From Coriaria nepalensis (lineage: Eukaryota > Streptophyta > Magnoliopsida > Cucurbitales > Coriariaceae), in the NCBI GenBank assembly GCA_027186245.1, contig CP114490.1, positions 5,719,001-5,783,000 of the forward strand: 64,000 nt of DNA, in the 5' to 3' direction. Numbering within the stretch: the stretch's first letter is position 1; the number at the start of each line of letters is the position of its first letter. This document shows, piece by piece, positions 1 through 11,260 of the stretch. The notes under the pieces were generated by a model that was not told the origin of the DNA, did not search any database, and saw only the letters and a program-made list of their open reading frames with translations. A program made the position numbers and the translations under genes.

Positions 1-42
1 ATAACATTCTGATGATATTTCAAGCAACCACGTGTGCTTTTG

Positions 43-54
43 TTTCATATGAAA
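43..54 (+). other. 12-bp palindrome TTTCATATGAAA in domain 1 subunit B
   Basis: The sequence is perfectly self-complementary and recurs in type Ib B subunits across domain 1, about 10 bp after ACACGTGTGC. In most domain 2 copies and some early copies it reads TTTCACATGAAA, which breaks the centre. Whether any protein binds it is unknown. Confidence 0.85.
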
Positions 55-280
55 CTCAATTCAGTGAGTCTCCTCAACCCGCTAAACCTTATGAATAAGG
101 TTCGAACGAATTCTATTTTCTCACTTTAAAGACAAGTTCGTGCATAACATGCTAATGATCTTTGAAGGACATGTGTGCCTGTTTTTCACCTTAGACTCAT
201 TTGATGTGTTTCTTCAAGACACCAAACAATTTGAATGATGTTCAAATGAATTCTATTTTTACACATCAAACACAAATTCC

Positions 281-422
281 GTGCATAACTTGCTAGTGAT
301 CATATAAGGACAGTTGTGTCTTTGTTTCACCTGAAAATCATTTCAATGAGTCTTCTCAAGCCACTAAATCATTCTAATGGGATTAGAATGAATTCTATTT
401 CCGCACTTCAAACACAAGTTTC
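281..422 (+). repeat. Subunit A, representative domain 1 copy (142 bp)
   Basis: Starts GTGCATAACTTGCTAGTGAT and ends before the next GTGCATAAC at 423. At 370-390 it holds a perfect inverted repeat: arm CATTCTAAT, a 3-base loop, then arm ATTAGAATG. The EcoRI site GAATTC follows immediately at 390-395. This order of dyad, EcoRI site and TTTC tract is repeated in B and C. Confidence 0.92.
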
Positions 423-565
423 GTGCATAACATTCTAATGATATTTCAAGCAAACACGTGTGCTTTTGTTTCACATGAAACTCAATTCAGTGAGTCTCCT
501 CAACCCGCTAAACCATATGAATAAGGTTCGAACGAATTCTATTTTCTCACTTTAAAGACAAGTTC
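423..565 (+). repeat. Subunit B, representative domain 1 copy (143 bp, type Ia)
   Basis: Starts GTGCATAACATTCTAATGAT and contains ACACGTGTGC (a CACGTG core) and the CCCGCTAAACCATATGAATAA type Ia signature. GGTTCGAACG contains the 8-bp palindrome GTTCGAAC directly before GAATTC at 534-539. The dyad position is homologous to that in A and C, but in B only the right-hand half is palindromic. The tail TCTCACTTTAAAGACAAGTTC is specific to early copies. Confidence 0.9.
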
Positions 566-707
566 GTGCATAACATGCAAATGATCTTTGAATGACATGT
601 GTGCTTGTTTTTCACCTTAGACTCATTTGAATGTGTCTCTTCAAGACACCAAACCATTTGAATGATGTTCAAATGAATTCTATTTTCATACATGAAACAC
701 AAATTCC
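566..707 (+). repeat. Subunit C, representative domain 1 copy (142 bp)
   Basis: Starts GTGCATAACATGC. It carries a 6-bp hairpin (GTGTCT, 5-base loop, AGACAC) and then an 8-bp inverted repeat (CATTTGAA, 5-base loop, TTCAAATG) abutting GAATTC at 675-680. It ends at the next subunit A at 708, completing a 427-bp unit. C is the subunit whose complement strand most often stays free of stops, which produces the recurrent short minus-strand frames. Confidence 0.92.
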
Positions 708-2073
708 GTGCATAACTTGCTAGTGATCATATAAGGCCAGTTGTGTCTTTGTTTCACCTGAAAATCATTTCAATAGTCTTCCTAAGCCACTAAATCATTC
801 TAACGAGATTAGAATGAATTCTATTTTCGCACTTCAAACACAAGTTTCGTCCATAACATTCTAATGATATTTCAAGCAAACGTGTGCTTTTGTTTCACAT
901 GAAACTCAATTCAGTGAGTCTCCTCAACCCGCTATAAACCATATGAATAAGGTTCGAACGAATTCTATTTTCTCACTTTAAACATAAGTTCGTGCATAAC
1001 ATGCTAATGATCTTTGAAGGACATGTGTGCCTGTTTTTCACCTTAGACTCATTTGATGTGTCTCTTCAAGACACCAAACAATTTGAATGATGTTCAAATG
1101 AATTCTATTTTTACACATCAAACACAAATTCCGTGCATCACTTGCTAGTGATCAGATAAGGACAGTTGTGTCTTTGTTTCACCTGAAAATCATTTCAATG
1201 AGTCTTCTAAAGCCACTAAATCACTCTAATGAGATTCGAATGAATTCTATTTTCGCACTTCAAACACAAGTTTCGTGCATAACATTCTAATGATATTTCA
1301 AGCAAACGTGTGCTTTTGTTTCACATGAAACTCAATTCAGTGAGTCTCCTCAACCCGCTAAACCATATGAATAAGGTTCGAACGAATTCTATTTTCGCAC
1401 TTTAAACAACAGTTCGTGCATAACATGCTACTGATCTTTAAAGGACATGTGTGCCTGTTTTTCACCTTAGACTCATTTGAATGTGTCTCTTCAAGATACT
1501 AAACCATTTGAATGATGTTCAAAAGAATTCTATTTTCACACATCAAACACAACTTCCATGCATAACTTGCTAGTGATCATATAAGCACAGTTGTGTCTTT
1601 GTTTGACCTGAAAATCATTTCAATGAGTCTTCTAAATCCACTAAATCATTCAAATGAGATTCGAATGAATTCTATTTTCGCACTTCAAACACAAGTTTCG
1701 TGCATAACATTCTAATGATATTTCAAGCAAACACGTGTGCTTTTGTTTCATACGAAACTCAATTCAGTGAGTCTCCTCAAGCCACTAAATCATATGATCA
1801 AGGTTCGAACGAATTTTATTTTCGCACTTTAAACACAAGTTCGTGCATAACATGCTAATGATCTTTGAAGGACATGTGTGCCTGTTTTTCACCTTAGACT
1901 CATTTGAATGTGTCTCTTCAAGACACCAAACAATTTGAATGATGTTCAAATGAATTCTATTTTTACACATCAAACACAAATTCCGTGCATAACTTGCTAG
2001 TGATCATATAAGGACAGTTGTGCCTTTGTTTCACCTGAAAATCATTTCAATGAGTCTTCTAAAGCCACTAAAT

Positions 2074-2094
2074 CATTCTAACGAGGTTAGAATG
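2074..2094 (+). other. Subunit A dyad with paired changes in both arms
   Basis: Arms CATTCTAAC and GTTAGAATG with loop GAG form a perfect 9-bp inverted repeat. Other copies have CATTCTAAT/ATTAGAATG (370-390) or CATTCGAAT/ATTCGAATG (31033-31053), also perfect. An intermediate near 796-816 has CATTCTAAC with ATTAGAATG, one mismatch. Many domain 1 copies, however, carry CATTCTAAT with ATTCGAATG, two mismatches, so pairing is not strictly kept. Confidence 0.8.
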
Positions 2095-4201
2095 AATTCT
2101 ATTTTCGCACTTCAAACACATGTTTCGTCCATAACATTCTAATGATATTTCAAGCAAACACGTGTGCTTTTGTTTCATATGAAACTCAATTCAGTGAGTC
2201 TCCTCAAGCCACTAAATCATATGATCAAGGTTCGAACGAATTCTATTTTCGCACGTCAAACAGATGTTTCGTGCATAACATGCAAATGATCTTTGAATGA
2301 CATGTGTGCTTGTTTTTCACCTTAGACTCATTTGAATGTGTCTCTTAAAGACACAAAACCATTTGAATGATGTTAAAATGAATTCTATTTTCATACATCA
2401 AACACAAATTCCGTGCATAACTTGCTAGTGATCAGATAAGGACAGTTGTGTCTTTGTTTCACCTAAAAATCATTTCAATGAGTCTTCTCAAGCCACTAAA
2501 TCATTCTAATGAGATTCGAATGAATTCTATTTCCGCACTTCAAACACAAGTTTCATGCATAACATTCTAATGATATTTCAAGCAAACACGTGTGCTTTTG
2601 TTTCATATGAAACTCAATTCAGTGAGTCTCCTCAAGCCACTAAATCATATGATCGAGGTTCGAACGATTCTATTTTCGCACGTCGAACAGATGTTTCGTG
2701 CATAACATGCGAATGATCTTTGAATGACATGTGTGCTTGTTTTTCACCTTAGACTCATTTGAATGTGTCTCTTCAAGACACCAAACCATTTGAATGATGT
2801 TCAAATGAATTCTATTTTCACACATCAAACACAAATTCCGTGCATAACTTGCTAGTGATCGTATAAGGCCAGTTGTGTCTTTGTTTCACCTGAAAATCAT
2901 TTCAATAGTCTTCTTAAGCCACTAAATCATTCTAACGAGATTAGAATGAATTCTATTTTCGCACTTCAAACACAAGTTTCGTCCATAACATTCTAATGAT
3001 ATTTCAGGCAAACGTGTGCTTTTCTTTCACATGTAACTCAATTCAGTGAGTCTCCTCAACCCGCTAAACCATATGAATAAGGTTCGAACGAATTCTATTT
3101 TCTCACTTTAAACACAAGTTCGTGCATAACATGCTAATGATCTTTGAAGAACATGTGTGCCTATTTTTCACCTTAGACTCATTTGATGTGTCTCTTCAAG
3201 ACACCAAACAATTTGAATGATGTTCAAATGAATTCTATTTTTACACATCAAACACAAATTCCGTGCATAACTTGCTAGTGATCATATAAGGATAGTTGTG
3301 CCTTTGTTTCACTTGAAAATCATTTCAATGAGTCTTCTAAAGCCACTAAATCATTCTATTGAGATTCGAATGAATTCTATTTTCGCACTTCAAACACAAG
3401 TTTCGTGCATAACATTCTAATGATATTTCAAGCAAACACATGTGCTTTTGTTTCATATGAAACTCAATTCAGTGAGTCTCCTCAAGCCACTAAATCATAT
3501 GATCAAGATTCAAACGAATTCTATTTTCGCAAGTCAAACAGATGTTTCGTGCATAACATGCTAATGATCTTTGAAGGACATGTGTGCCTGTTTTTCAACT
3601 TAGACTCATTTGAATATCTCTCTTGAAGACACTAAACCATTTGAATGATGTTCAAATGGATTCTATTTTCACACATCAAACACAAATTCCGTGCATAACT
3701 TGCTAATGATCATATAAGGACAGTTTTGTCTTTGTTTCGCCTGAAAATCATTTCATTGTGTCTTCTCAAGCCATGAAATTATTCAAATGAGATTCGAACG
3801 AATTCTATTTTCACACGTCAAACAGAGGTTTCATGCATAACATGCAAATGATCTTTGAATGACTTATGTGCTTGTTTTTCACCTTAGACTCATTTGAATG
3901 TGTCTCTTCAAGACACTAAACCATTTGAATGATGTTCAAATGAATTCTATTTTCATACATCAAACACAAATTCCGTGCATAACTTGCTAGTGATCAGATA
4001 AGGACAGTTGTGTCTTTGTTTCACCTAAAAATCATTTCAATGAGTCTTCTCAAGCCACTAAATCATTCTAATGAGATTCGAATGAATTCTATTTCCGCAC
4101 TTCAAACACAGGTTTCGTGCATAACATTCTAATGATATTTCAAGCAAACACGTGTGCTTTTGTTTCATATGAAACTCAATTCAGTGAGTCCCCTCAAGCC
4201 A

Positions 4202-7200
4202 CTAAATCATATGATCAAGGTTCGAACGAATTCTATTTTTGCACGTCAAACACAAGTTCGTGCATAACATGCTAATGATCTTTGAAGGACATGTGTGCCT
4301 GTTTTTCACCTTAGACTCATTTGAATGTGTCTCTTGAAGACACCGAACAATTTGAATGATGTTCAAATGAATTCTATTTTTACGCATCAAACACAAATTC
4401 CGTGCATAACTTGCTAGTGATCATATAAGGACAGTTGTGTCTTTGTTTCACCTGAAAATCATATCAAAGAGTCTTCTAAAGCCACTAAATCATTCTAATG
4501 CGATTCGAATGAATTCTTTTTTCGCACTTCAAACACAAGTTTCGTGCATAACATTCTAATGATATTTCAAGCAAACACGTGTGCTTTTGTTTCATATGAA
4601 ACATAATTCAGTGAGTCTCCTCAAGCCACTAAATCATATGATCAAGGGTCGAACGAATTCTATTTTCGCACGTCAAACAGATGTTTCATGCATAACATGC
4701 AAATGATCTTTGAATGATTTGTGTGCTTGTTTTTCACCTTAGACTCATTTGAATGTGTCTCTTCAAGACACTAAACCATTTGAATGATGTTCAAATGAAT
4801 TCTATTTTCACACATCAAACACAAATTCCGTGCATAACTTGCTAGTGATCATATAAGGACAGTTGTGCCTTTGTTTCATCTGAAAATCATTTCAATGAGT
4901 CTTCTCAAGCCACTAAATCATTCTAATGAGATTCGAATGAATTTTATTTTCGTACTTCAAACACAAGTTTCGTGTTTAACATTCTAATGATATTTCAAGC
5001 AAACCCATGTGCTTTTATTTCATATGAAACTCAATTCAGTGAGTCTCCTCAAGCCACTAAATCATATGATCAAGGTTCGAACAAATTCTATTTTCGCACG
5101 TCAAACAGATGTTTCGTGCATAACATGCAAATGATCTTTGAATGACATGTGTGCTTGTTTTTCACCTTAGACTCATTTGAATGTGTCTCTTAAAGACACT
5201 AAACCATTTGAATGATGTTAAAATGAATTCTATTTTCACACATCAAACACAAATTACGTGCATAACTTGCTAGTGATCAGATAAGGACAGTTGTGTCTTT
5301 GTTTCACCTGAAAATCATTTCAATGAGTCTTCTCAAGCCACTAAATCATTCTAATGAGATTCGAATGAATTCTATTTTCGCACTTCAAACACAAGTTTCG
5401 TGCATAACATTCTAATGATATTTCAAGCAAACACGTGTGCTTTTGTTTCATATGAAACTCAATTCAGTGAGTCTCCTCAAGCCACTAAATCATATGATCA
5501 AGGTTCGAACGAATTCTATTTTCGCACGTCAAACAGATGTTTCGTGCATAACATGCTAATGATCTTTGAAGGACATGTGTGCCTGTTTTTCAGCTTAGAC
5601 TCATTTGAATGTGTCTCTTCAAGACACTAAACCATTTGAATGATGTTCAAATGAATTCTGTTTTCACACATCAAACACAAATTCCGTGCATAACTTGCTA
5701 GTGATCAGATAAGGACAGTTGTGTCTTTGTTTCACCTGAAAATCATTTCAATGAGTCTTCTAAAGCCACTAAATCATTCTAATGAGATTCGAATGAATTC
5801 TGTTTTCGCACTTCAAACACAAGTTTCGTGCATAACATTCTAATGATATTTCAAGCAAACACGTGTGCTTTTGTTTCATATGAAACTCAATTCAGTGAGT
5901 CTCCTCAAGCCACTAAATCATATGATCAAGGTTCGAACGAATTCTATTTTTGCACGTCAAACACAAGTTCGTGCATAACATGCTAATGATCTTTGAAGGA
6001 CATGTGTGCCTGTTTTTCACCTTAGACTCATTTGAATGTGTCTCTTGAAGACACCAAACAATTTGAATGATGTTCAAATGAATTCTATTTTTACGCATCA
6101 AACACAAATTCCGTGCATAACTTGCTAGTGATCATATAAGGACAGTTGTGTCTTTGTTTCACCTGAAAATCATTTCAAAGAGTCTTCTAAAGCCACTAAA
6201 TCATTCTAATGCGATTCGAATGAATTCTTTTTTCGCACTTCAAACACAAGTTTCGTGCATAACATTCTAATGATATTTCAAGCAAACACGTGTGCTTTTG
6301 TTTCATATGAAACACAATTCAGTGAGTCTCCTCAAGCCACTAAATCATATGATCAAGGTTCGAACGAATTCTATTTTCTCACGTCAAACAGAGGTTTCAT
6401 GCATAACATGCAAATGATCTTTGAATGACTTATGTGCTTGTTTTTCACCTTAGACTCATTTGAATGTGTCTCTTCAAGACACTAAACCATTTGAATGATG
6501 TTCAAATGAATTCTATTTTCACACATCAAACACAAATTCCGTGCATAACTTGCTAGTGATCAGATAAGGACAGTTGTGTCTTTGTTTCACCTAAAAATCA
6601 TTTCAATGAGTCTTCTCAAGCCACTAAATCATTCTAATGAGATTCGAATGAATTCTATTTCCGCACTTCAAACACAGGTTTCGTGCATAACATTCTAATG
6701 ATATTTCAAGCAAACACGTGTGCTTTTGTTTCATATGAAACTCAATTCAGTGAGTCTCCTCAAGCCACTAAATCATATGATCAAGGTTCGAACGAATTCT
6801 ATTTTTGCACGTCAAACACAAGTTCGTGCATAACATGCTAATGATCTTTGAAGGACATGTGTGCCTGTTTTTCACCTTAGACTCATTTGAATGTGTCTCT
6901 TGAAGACACCAAACAATTTGAATGATGTTCAAATGAATTCTATTTTTACGCATCAAACACAAATTCCGTGCATAACTTGCTAGTGATCATATAAGGACAG
7001 TTGTGTCTTTGTTTCACCTGAAAATCATTTCAAAGAGTCTTCTAAAGCCACTAAATCATTCTAATGCGATTCGAATGAATTCTTTTTTCGCACTTCAAAC
7101 ACAAGTTTCGTGCATAACATTCTAATGATATTTCAAGCAAACACATGTGCTTTTGTTTCATATGAAACTCAATTCAGTGAGTCTCCTCAAGCCACTAAAT

Positions 7201-7920
7201 CATATGATCAAGGTTCGAACGCATTCTATTTTCGCACGTCAAACAGATGTTTCGTGCATAACATGCTAATGATCTTTGAAGGACATGTGTGCCTTTTTTT
7301 CAGCTTAGACTCATTTGAATGTGTCTCTTCAAGACACTAAACCATTTGAATGATGTTCAAATGAATTCTGTTTTCACACATCAAACACAAATTCCGTGCA
7401 TAACTTGCTAGTGATCAGATAAGGACAGTTGTGTCTTTGTTTCACCTAAAAATCATTTCAATGAGTCTTCTCAAGCCACTAAATCATTCTAATGAGATTC
7501 GAATGAATTCTATTTCCGCACTTCAAACACAGGTTTCGTGCATAACATTCTAATGATATTTCAAGCAAACACGTGTGCTTTTGTTTCATATGAAACTCAA
7601 TTCAGTGAGTCTCCTCAAGCCACTAAATCATATGATCAAGGTTCGAACGAATTCTATTTTTGCACGTCAAACACAAGTTCGTGCATAACATGCTAATGAT
7701 CTTTGAAGGACATGTGTGCCTGTTTTTCACCTTAGACTCATTTGAATGTGTCTCTTGAAGACACCAAACAATTTGAATGATGTTCAAATGAATTCTATTT
7801 TTACGCATCAAACACAAATTCCGTGCATAACTTGCTAGTGATCACATAAGGACAGTTGTGTCTTTGTTTCACCTGAAAGTCATTTCAAAGAGTCTTCTAA
7901 AGCCACTAAATGATTCTAAT
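4202..7920 (+). repeat. 855-bp (2-unit) higher-order repeat zone
   Basis: A private subunit A variant, GCGATTCGAATGAATTC followed by a T run, occurs at 4500, 6211, 7066 and 7921, giving steps of 1,711, 855 and 855. The linked C-type variant, with GCACGTCAAACACAAG just upstream, recurs at the same spacing. This is alternation of two unit types, consistent with amplification of a dimer. The 1,711 step equals two dimers, so one intermediate copy carries a different variant. Confidence 0.75.
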
Positions 7921-10900
7921 GCGATTCGAATGAATTCTTTTTTCGCACTTCAAACACAAGTTTCGTGCATAACATTCTAATGCTATTTCAAGCAAACATG
8001 TGTGCTTTTGTTTCATATGAAACTCAATTCAGTGAGTCTCCTCAAGCCACTAAATCATATGATCAAGGTTCGAACGAATTCTATTTTCGCACGTCAAACA
8101 GATGTTTCGTGCATAACATGCAAATGATCTTTCAATGACATGTGTGCTTGTTTTTCACCTTAGACTCATTTGAATGTGTCTCTTAAAGACTCTAAACCAT
8201 TTGAATGATGTTCAAATGAATTCTATTTTCATACATCAAACACAAATTCCGTGCATAACTTGCTAGTGATCAGATAAGGACAGTTGTGTCTTTGTTTCAC
8301 CTGAAAATCATTTCAATGAGTCTTCTAAAGCCACTAAATCATTTTAATGAGATTCGAATGAATTCTATTTTCGCACTTCAAACACAAGTTTCGTGCATAA
8401 CATTCTAATGATATTTCAAGCAAACACATGTGCTTTTGTTTCATATGAAACTCAATTCAGTGAGTCTCCTCAAGCCACTAAATCATATGATCAAGGTTCG
8501 AACGCATTCTATTTTCGCACGTCAAACAGATGTTTCGTGCATAACATGCTAATGATCTTTGAAGGACATGTGTGCCTGTTTTTCAGCTTAGACTCATTTG
8601 ATTGTGTCTCTTCAAGACACTAAACCATTTGAATGATGTTCAAATGAATTCTGTTTTCACACATCAAACACAAATTCCGTGCATAACTTGCTAGTGATCA
8701 GATAAGGACAGTTGTGTCTTTGTTTCACCTAAAAATCATTTCAATGAGTCTTCTCAAGCCACTAAATCATTCCAATGAGATTCGAATGAATTGTATTTCC
8801 GCACTTCAAACACAGGTTTCGTGCATAACATTCTAATGATATTTCAAGCAAACACGTGTGCTTTTGTTTCATATGAAACTCAATTCAGTGAGTCTCCTCA
8901 AGCCACTAAATCATATGATCGAGGTTCGAACGAATTCTATTTTTGCACGTCAAACACAAGTTCGTGCATAACATGCTAATGATATTTGAAGGACACGTGT
9001 GCCTGTTTTTCACCTTAGACTCATTTGAATGTGTCTCTTCAAGACACCAAACAATTTGAATGATGTTCAAATGAATTCTATTTTTACGCATCAAACACAA
9101 ATTCCGTGCATAACTTGCTAGTGATCACATAAGGACAGTTGTGTCTTTGTTTCACCTGAAAGTCATTTCAAAGAGTCTTCTAAAGCCACTAAATCATTCT
9201 AATGCGATTCGAATGAATTCTATTTTCGCACTTCAAACACAAGTTTCGTGCATAACATTCTAATGATATTTCAAGCAAACACGTGTGCTTTTGTTTCATA
9301 TGAAACTCAAATCAGTGAGTCTCCTCAAGCCACTAAATCATATGATCAAGGTTCGAACGAATTCTATTTTCGCACGTCAAACAGATGTTTCGTGCATAAC
9401 ATGCAAATGATCTTTCAATGACATGTGTGCTTGTTTTTCACCTTAGACTCATTTGAATGTGTCTCTTAAAGACACTAAACCATTTGAATGATGTTCAAAT
9501 GAATTCTATTTTCATACATCAAACACAAATTCCGTGCATAACTTGCTAGTGATCAGATAAGGACAGTTGTGTCTTTGTTTCACCTGAAAATCATTTCATT
9601 GTGTCTTCTCAAGCCATGAAATCATTCGAATGAGATTCGAATGAATTCTATTTTTGCACTTCAAACACAAGTTTCGTGCATAACATTCTAATGATATTTC
9701 AAGCAAACACGTGTGCTTTTGTTTCATATGAAACTCAATTCAGTGAGTCTCCTCAAGCCACTAAATCATATGATCAAGGTTCGAACGAATTCTATTTTCG
9801 CACGTCAAACAGATGTTTCGTGCATAACATGCTAATGATCTTTGAAGGACATGTGTGCCTGTTTTTCAGCTTAGACTCATTTGAATGTGTCTCTTCAAGA
9901 CACTAAACCATTTGAATGATGTTCAAATGAATTCTGTTTTCACACATCAAACACAAATTCCGTGCATAACTTGCTAGTGATCAGATAAGGACAGTTGTGT
10001 CTTTGTTTCACCTGAAAATCATTTCAATGAGTCTTCTAAAGCCACTAAATCATTCTAATGAGATTCGAATGAATTCTGTTTTCGCACTTCAAACACAAGT
10101 TTCGTGCATAACATTCTAATGATATTTCAAGCAAACACGTGTGCTTTTGTTTCATATGAAACTCAATTCAGTGAGTCTCCTCAAGCCACTAAATCATATG
10201 ATCAAGGTTCGAACGAATTCTATTTTTGCACGTCAAACACAAGTTCGTGCATAACATGCTAATGATCTTTGAAGGACATGTGTGCCTGTTTTTCACCTTA
10301 GACTCATTTGAATGTGTCTCTTGAAGACACCAAACCATTTGAATGATGTTCAAATGAATTCTATTTTTACGCATCAAACACAAATTCCGTGCATAACTTG
10401 CTAGTGATCATATAAGGACAGTTGTGTCTTTGTTTCACCTGAAAATCATTTCAAAGAGTCTTCTAAAGCCACTAAATCATTCTAATGCGATTCAAATGAA
10501 TTCTTTTTTCGCACTTCAAACACAAGTTTCGTGCATAACATTCTAATGATATTTCAAGCAAACACATGTGCTTTTGTTTCATATGAAACTCAATTCAGTG
10601 AGTCTCCTCAAGCCACTAAATCATATGATCAAGGTTCGAACGCATTCTATTTTCGCACGTCAAACAGATGTTTCGTGCATAACATGCTAATGATCTTTGA
10701 ATGACTTATGTGCTTGTTTTTCACCTTAGACTCATTTGAATGTGTCTCTTCAAGACACTAAACCATTTGAATGATGTTCAAATGAATTCTATTTTCATAC
10801 ATCAAACACAAATTCCGTGCATAACTTGCTAGTGATCAGATAAGGACAGTTGTGTCTTTGTTTCACCTAAAAATCATTTCAATGAGTCTTCTCAAGCCAC

Positions 10901-11260
10901 TAAATCATTCTAATGAGATTCGAATGAATTCTATTTCCGCACTTCAAACACAGGTTTCGTGCATAACATTGTAATGATATTTCAAGCAAACACGTGTGCT
11001 TTTGTTTCATATGAAACTCAATTCAGTGAGTCTCCTCAAGCCACTAAATCATATGATCAAGGTTCGAACGCATTCTATTTTCGCACGTCAAACAGATGTT
11101 TCGTGCATAACATGCTAATGATCTTTGAAGGACATGTGTGCCTTTTTTTCAGCTTAGACTCATTTGAATGTGTCTCTTCAAGACACTAAACCATTTGAAT
11201 GATGTTCAAATGAATTCTGTTTTCACACATCAAACACAAATTCCGTGCATAACTTGCTAG
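7110..11260 (+). repeat. 1,283-bp (3-unit) higher-order repeat zone
   Basis: The GCGATTC marker continues at 7921, 9204 and 10487, in exact 1,283-bp steps. The B-subunit block starting TGCATAACATTCTAATG recurs at 7110, 8393, 9676 and 10959 with the same step. The variant GTGATCACATAAGG occurs at 7838 and 9121, again 1,283 apart. This zone overlaps the 855-bp zone on its left, so the dimer appears to have gained a unit and been re-amplified as a trimer. Roughly three and a quarter copies are present. Confidence 0.78.

Larger units (their letters stand above)
1..4200 (+). repeat. Domain 1, irregular units without clear higher-order repeat
   Basis: About ten 427-bp units in which B switches between types Ia and Ib. 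Small private differences are frequent, for example GCTATAAACC with two extra bases near 931-940, and variable CGTGTGC versus ACACGTGTGC after CAAGCAAA. I could not find two blocks longer than about one unit here that match better than neighbouring units do. No gene or non-satellite sequence is visible. Confidence 0.7.

Noticed and set aside
1..60. Telomere-type or simple-sequence repeats at the window edges
   Set aside because: Both ends lie inside B subunits of the satellite; no TTTAGGG, TTAGGG or similar tract was seen.
931..945. TATAAA in GCTATAAACC as a promoter
   Set aside because: It comes from a two-base insertion in one copy and has no downstream gene.
5400..5630. Recurrent plus-strand open frame of 73-76 codons (also at 3405, 7110, 8393, 9676, 10959)
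   Set aside because: It spans the B-C part of the repeat, recurs only with the satellite period, differs freely among copies, has no recognisable domain, and is opened or closed by single-base repeat variants.
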